Position numbers and translations under genes: made by a program. The notes beneath the pieces are model-generated. The model worked only from the letters and a program-made list of their open reading frames with translations, ran no database searches and was not told the DNA's origin. A stretch of 8,000 nucleotides of DNA from Dysgonamonadaceae bacterium (GTDB taxonomy: Bacteria > Bacteroidota > Bacteroidia > Bacteroidales > Azobacteroidaceae). The stretch covers positions 1 to 8,000 of the forward strand of contig JAIRMF010000126.1 in the NCBI GenBank assembly GCA_031258895.1, in the 5' to 3' direction. The first letter of the stretch is position 1, and every line of letters begins with the position of its first letter. Positions 5,358 through 8,000 of this stretch are shown piece after piece.

Positions 5358-6333
5358 ATTTGAATAATTCATGGAGTTTCCTTTGAAGTATCTTTTTGTC
5401 CGGTAACTGGGTTTGATATTCCGATACCATAGTCGGGGATAAATATCTGCTTAAAGCATATTCAACCACTTCCGTATCTTTGTCCTTGCATAACAAAATC
5501 CCAATACTCGGATTTTCATTCGGTTTCTTTACATCCCTGTCCAATGCTTCCAAATAAAAGTTAAGTTGCCCTAAATGCTCCGGTTTGAATTTATCTGCCT
5601 TTAATTCAAAGGCTATTAGACATTGCAAACCCCTATGGAAAAAGAGAAGGTCTATATAAAAATCACTATTACCTACCTGCACCCTATATTCCTCGCCAAC
5701 AAATAAAAAATCTTTCCCTAATTCGAGGATGAAATTCTTCATTTGCTTGATTAGTCCCCTCTGCAATTCACTTTCATCATGGGATTCCGGCAAACCTAAA
5801 AACTCCAACACATAGCTGTCTTTGAAGTTGTTGGCAATATCAGGATGAATCTCTCTCAACGCTGTTGAGAGTTTTGCATTTCCTATCATAATCCGTTCAA
5901 AAAGACCGGAAGATATCTGTCGATCTAATTCCCTGAAGCTGTATGATTCTTTTTTGCTGATATTCAGGTAAAACTCTCTTTCTTCAATGGTTTTACACCT
6001 TGAAAAAATAGCCAAATTGTGCGACCAACTAATCTCTCTCAACAGTGTTGAGAGTTTTGGAGAATCCTTATAAGTTTCATAAAACTGCTTCATCCTCCAA
6101 AGGTTTTTGTCTGAAAAACCTTTCAAGTCAGGTTCGTTTTGCGATAAGTAAGTCGCCAGCTCCTTAACAACAGATTCGCCCCATTTAGCAGTCTCTAATT
6201 GGCTACTGATATATTGTCCGACATTCCAATACAGATCTATCATTTCCCTGTTTACAGATTTCATCGCATCGTATTGAGCCTGCCGGATCATCAATACTAT
6301 TTCGGAAAAATTCTGTTGTTGGCTTAATTCCAT
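5356..6333 (-). CDS. YhcG/DUF1016 family PDDEXK nuclease domain protein
   Basis: A 325-residue protein with the two-part architecture of the YhcG family. The N-terminal helical DUF1016 region (about 10-140) includes VNREMIDLYWNVGQYIS, GFSDKNLWRMKQFYETY and ISWSHNLAIF. The C-terminal nuclease domain (about 175-320) contains KDSYVLEFLGLPESH and the PDDEXK core: Asp228 in DFYIDLLFFHRG, then Glu243-Leu-Lys245 in AFELKADKFKPEHLGQLNFYLEALD. A DNA-cleaving role is inferred from the fold; such genes often lie in accessory or restriction-modification neighbourhoods, but here it stands alone. I chose ATG 6333 over an in-frame TTG at 6363 because the -7 box lies between them. The gene is visibly more AT-rich than its neighbours, which suggests horizontal transfer. 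The peptide KLSTxLREI occurs twice (93-101 and 154-162), encoded by nearly identical palindromic DNA. Its stop codon overlaps the T-tract of the opposing terminator. Confidence 0.92.
   Translation of the reverse strand: MELSQQQNFSEIVLMIRQAQYDAMKSVNREMIDLYWNVGQYISSQLETAKWGESVVKELATYLSQNEPDLKGFSDKNLWRMKQFYETYKDSPKLSTLLREISWSHNLAIFSRCKTIEEREFYLNISKKESYSFRELDRQISSGLFERIMIGNAKLSTALREIHPDIANNFKDSYVLEFLGLPESHDESELQRGLIKQMKNFILELGKDFLFVGEEYRVQVGNSDFYIDLLFFHRGLQCLIAFELKADKFKPEHLGQLNFYLEALDRDVKKPNENPSIGILLCKDKDTEVVEYALSRYLSPTMVSEYQTQLPDKKILQRKLHELFK
5848..5876. repeat. Palindromic 29-bp repeat inside the YhcG gene, copy A
   Basis: Contains CTCTCAAC-GCT-GTTGAGAG, perfect 8-bp arms with a 3-base loop (5853-5871). 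It matches copy B at 6031 in 27 of 29 bases and encodes KLSTALREI on the minus strand. Confidence 0.85.
6031..6059. repeat. Palindromic 29-bp repeat inside the YhcG gene, copy B
   Basis: Contains CTCTCAAC-AGT-GTTGAGAG (6036-6054). It lies 183 bases (61 codons) from copy A, in the same orientation and frame, and encodes KLSTLLREI. The only differences from copy A are two loop bases. Confidence 0.85.
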
Positions 6334-6352
6334 GACATTTTTAATTAAAGTG

Positions 6353-6360
6353 CAAAAATA
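6353..6360 (-). promoter_or_regulatory. -7 element of the YhcG gene promoter
   Basis: TATTTTTG on the minus strand fits TAnnTTTG and lies 19 bases before the ATG at 6333, giving a leader of about 13-15 nt. No TTTG is found at the expected -33 position, so the promoter may be weak or activator-dependent. Confidence 0.45.
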
Positions 6361-6372
6361 CAAATAAATATC

Positions 6373-6392
6373 TGTAACTCATTACTGTTACA
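6373..6392. promoter_or_regulatory. Inverted repeat at the -33 region of the YhcG gene (possible operator)
   Basis: TGTAAC (6373-6378) and GTTACA (6387-6392) form 6-bp inverted arms separated by 8 bases. The dyad covers the place where the missing -33 box would be, a usual location for a dimeric regulator. Chance occurrence in AT-rich sequence is possible. Confidence 0.35.
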
Positions 6393-6407
6393 TCCTCAAT
6401 GGCAACC

Positions 6408-6437
6408 AAAAAAAAGGGAGGATATTGCTATCCCCCC
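6408..6437 (-). terminator. Intrinsic terminator of the T9SS-cargo gene
   Basis: On the minus strand GGGGGGATA-GCAA-TATCCTCCC forms a 9-bp stem (one G-T pair) with a GNRA tetraloop, followed by eight T. It lies about 55 bases after the stop codon at 6492 and insulates the downstream YhcG gene from read-through. Confidence 0.88.
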
Positions 6438-6491
6438 TCTCTCTTAATACATCCGCGCCGACAATACGCCGGCCCGGTTCAAATCAACAAA

Positions 6492-8000
6492 TCAGTTCTT
6501 CACGTACTCCTTCTTCGTCTCAACAGTCCCGTCTTCGTAAACAGTCTGTCTGATGATAAAGCCTTCAGCCTTCTCACCGTCTACCAAACGACCAAGAAGA
6601 TCATAGTAACGAACCGACTTCACCGCCTTGCCAACACTGTCGACGCTGTTCACGTTCAATACAATGCTCAAATCATAAGCACCGCTCGTGCCCAAATCAT
6701 CGTCAATGACAAGGTAATAAACGCCCGCCTCAACAGTCTTCTTAATAGCGTTCGCACCAAGTGCCAACTCAGAGCCGCCAACAGACGGATCGTCAAACAG
6801 CCAAAGCGTGTAACCCGCCGCATCAACAACAAGCTCGCCGGCCTCAACCTCAAACGAAACAGCAACAACACCGTCTCCATTCCAATCGGCATAAGTGCCG
6901 GTCAAATGCGGCAAAATGTCGTCCGCAAACGTCCTACCCTTAGCCTCGTAAGGCAAATCTACCTTCGGAATGACCGGAGTAGGCGCTTCAGCCTGAGAAA
7001 CTGCCAACTCCTTGACAAGGAATAAATGGAAAGTGAAAACGTTCTCGTCCGTACCCTCAATCCCCCAAACAAGAGTCAGCTCAAGCTTCGTGCTGTCAAG
7101 AGCGTCCGCCGTCACAACATATTCGTAAGACGCAGAAGACTCTTCCTTATCCCATTCCGTCTCCCAGCCTGCCTTGACATAATCGGTAAACTTGACGACG
7201 TTGTCACCGTCCTGAACAAAAATGCCCTTAGCACGGTAATCGGAGCCGTAACCACGACCAATATCATAATAACCTCCGTAAATATCGGAAACAACAAACG
7301 CAAAGCCCGACTCCGGTTGCTCCGCAGCAGCATCAATGCTTACAACGTTGGAGTTCGCAAACTCCGCAGAAGAAACAGTGCCGTTGCCGTCTACACGGTA
7401 GCTCTCCGGTAATACAATGTATTTCCCAAGAACTACCTTAGGTTTCTCCGTATTAGGAACAACAGTCACCGTAGTAGTAGCCGAATATTCGCCCACAGTA
7501 GCAGTGATCGTTACCTCGCCCGTAGCGTACGAAACAACCTTGCCGTCAGAACCTACCTTCACAATCGTTTCGTCCGAAGAAGACCACGACACAGTCTCTC
7601 CCGACAACTCAGGCGCCGTCAAAACCGACAACAATGCAAAATCACTGACGTAAACAGTCGCAGGATCAGAAGCGAAAACTATCTTCGCCTGCTGTGCGCT
7701 CGGCCCATACGCCTCAAACTCGGTGTTGTTGACGTAACGTCCGTCGTCGCCCGTAAAATCACTGCTGAGATACGAGACAATAACGTAACGCGCCGCAGAG
7801 CCCTCCGGTAAAGAAATGTCTATCCTTACAACATCACATGCACCGTCACCGGTACCGTAAGTCTGTTTCGCAGCATTCACGGCATCTTTGTCGGCATACG
7901 GGTTCTCCCACTTGGTAACAACCGTACCCCAGGAAGCGTCAGGAGCATCGGTAGCCCTTACCAAAACAGGAGCCTCGTCAGACAAGTAAATCTCAATGTC
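6492..8000 (-). CDS. Multidomain secreted/surface protein with T9SS type A sorting domain (N-terminus beyond window)
   Basis: The frame is open to the last base, so the start lies outside; 502 residues are visible. Counted from the edge, residues 1-99 resemble the end of a discoidin (F5/8 type C) domain, closing with RYVIVSYLSSDF and NNTEFEAYG. Residues about 105-180 are a bacterial Ig-like (BIG2) domain with VSWSSSDETIVKVGSDGKV and GEVTITATVG. Residues 185-335 form an unrecognised beta-rich, aromatic region. About 345-450 resembles a PPC (pre-peptidase C-terminal) domain: YTLWLFDDP and GVYYLVIDDD. The last 40 residues, with VRYYDLLGRLVDG and GFIIRQTVYEDGTVETKKEYV, look like a Por/T9SS C-terminal sorting signal, implying export across the outer membrane and surface attachment. 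No enzymatic domain is visible, but one could lie in the missing N-terminal part. The protein is strongly acidic, and a strong terminator follows. Confidence 0.85.
   Translation of the reverse strand, partial: DIEIYLSDEAPVLVRATDAPDASWGTVVTKWENPYADKDAVNAAKQTYGTGDGACDVVRIDISLPEGSAARYVIVSYLSSDFTGDDGRYVNNTEFEAYGPSAQQAKIVFASDPATVYVSDFALLSVLTAPELSGETVSWSSSDETIVKVGSDGKVVSYATGEVTITATVGEYSATTTVTVVPNTEKPKVVLGKYIVLPESYRVDGNGTVSSAEFANSNVVSIDAAAEQPESGFAFVVSDIYGGYYDIGRGYGSDYRAKGIFVQDGDNVVKFTDYVKAGWETEWDKEESSASYEYVVTADALDSTKLELTLVWGIEGTDENVFTFHLFLVKELAVSQAEAPTPVIPKVDLPYEAKGRTFADDILPHLTGTYADWNGDGVVAVSFEVEAGELVVDAAGYTLWLFDDPSVGGSELALGANAIKKTVEAGVYYLVIDDDLGTSGAYDLSIVLNVNSVDSVGKAVKSVRYYDLLGRLVDGEKAEGFIIRQTVYEDGTVETKKEYVKN

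Noticed and set aside
5145..5372. Minus-strand Pro/Ser-rich frame of 75 codons across the purine-rich tract
   Set aside because: Its composition simply mirrors the purine-rich repeat, it starts inside the YhcG gene, and it has no promoter or homology I recognise.
6399..7653. Long plus-strand open frames opposite the surface-protein gene (208, 128 and 78 codons)
   Set aside because: They lie antisense to a gene with clear domains and a sorting signal, are rich in Arg, Asn and Thr without recognisable motifs, and the first would begin inside the terminator region.

Overview
The window looks like chromosome from a member of the Bacteroidota, probably Bacteroidales. Four signs point that way. 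The rightmost gene ends in what looks like a type IX secretion (Por) sorting domain. Two promoters fit the Bacteroidota sigma factor consensus TTTG-N19-21-TAnnTTTG, one of them perfectly. The prolyl-tRNA synthetase is the short archaeal-type enzyme usual in this phylum. Shine-Dalgarno sequences are weak or absent throughout.

Left part (1-4490), housekeeping. The 5' end of a tRNA gene leaves the window on the minus strand, with its promoter at 50-81. Next to it, divergently, is a plus-strand dacB-like penicillin-binding carboxypeptidase/endopeptidase (158-1432). It converges on a minus-strand operon, yicC-gmk-proS (4440 down to 1510). The operon's promoter at 4457-4488 matches the consensus exactly and fixes the yicC start at 4440. 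The gmk stop and proS start overlap by 11 bases. The operon joins an RNA-turnover protein, guanylate kinase and a tRNA synthetase, a basal growth set.

Middle (4441-5355), about 900 bases with no conventional gene. Nearly all of it is one tandem array of 21-bp units: 36 consecutive units from 4577 to 5332 in perfect register, with no indels that I can find by hand. Composition drifts along the array. It starts pyrimidine-rich on the plus strand, becomes T/G-rich with a superimposed 63-bp period, and ends strongly purine-rich. A CAAGAT-like core recurs at one position in many units throughout. One plus-strand frame stays open for 218 codons (4492-5145) across the first 27 units but has no ATG, GTG or TTG start before 4831. 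The array ends at a plus-strand hairpin plus T-tract (5337-5357), although no annotated gene lies on that strand. This is the most unusual part of the window.

Right part (5356-8000), accessory. An AT-richer minus-strand gene encodes a YhcG/DUF1016-type PDDEXK nuclease. It carries two near-identical palindromic 29-bp segments 183 bp apart, and a short inverted repeat lies at its promoter. Upstream, a strong minus-strand terminator (6408-6437) ends a multidomain secreted or surface protein. That protein has discoidin-like, Ig-like, PPC-like and sorting domains, and its N-terminus lies beyond the right edge.
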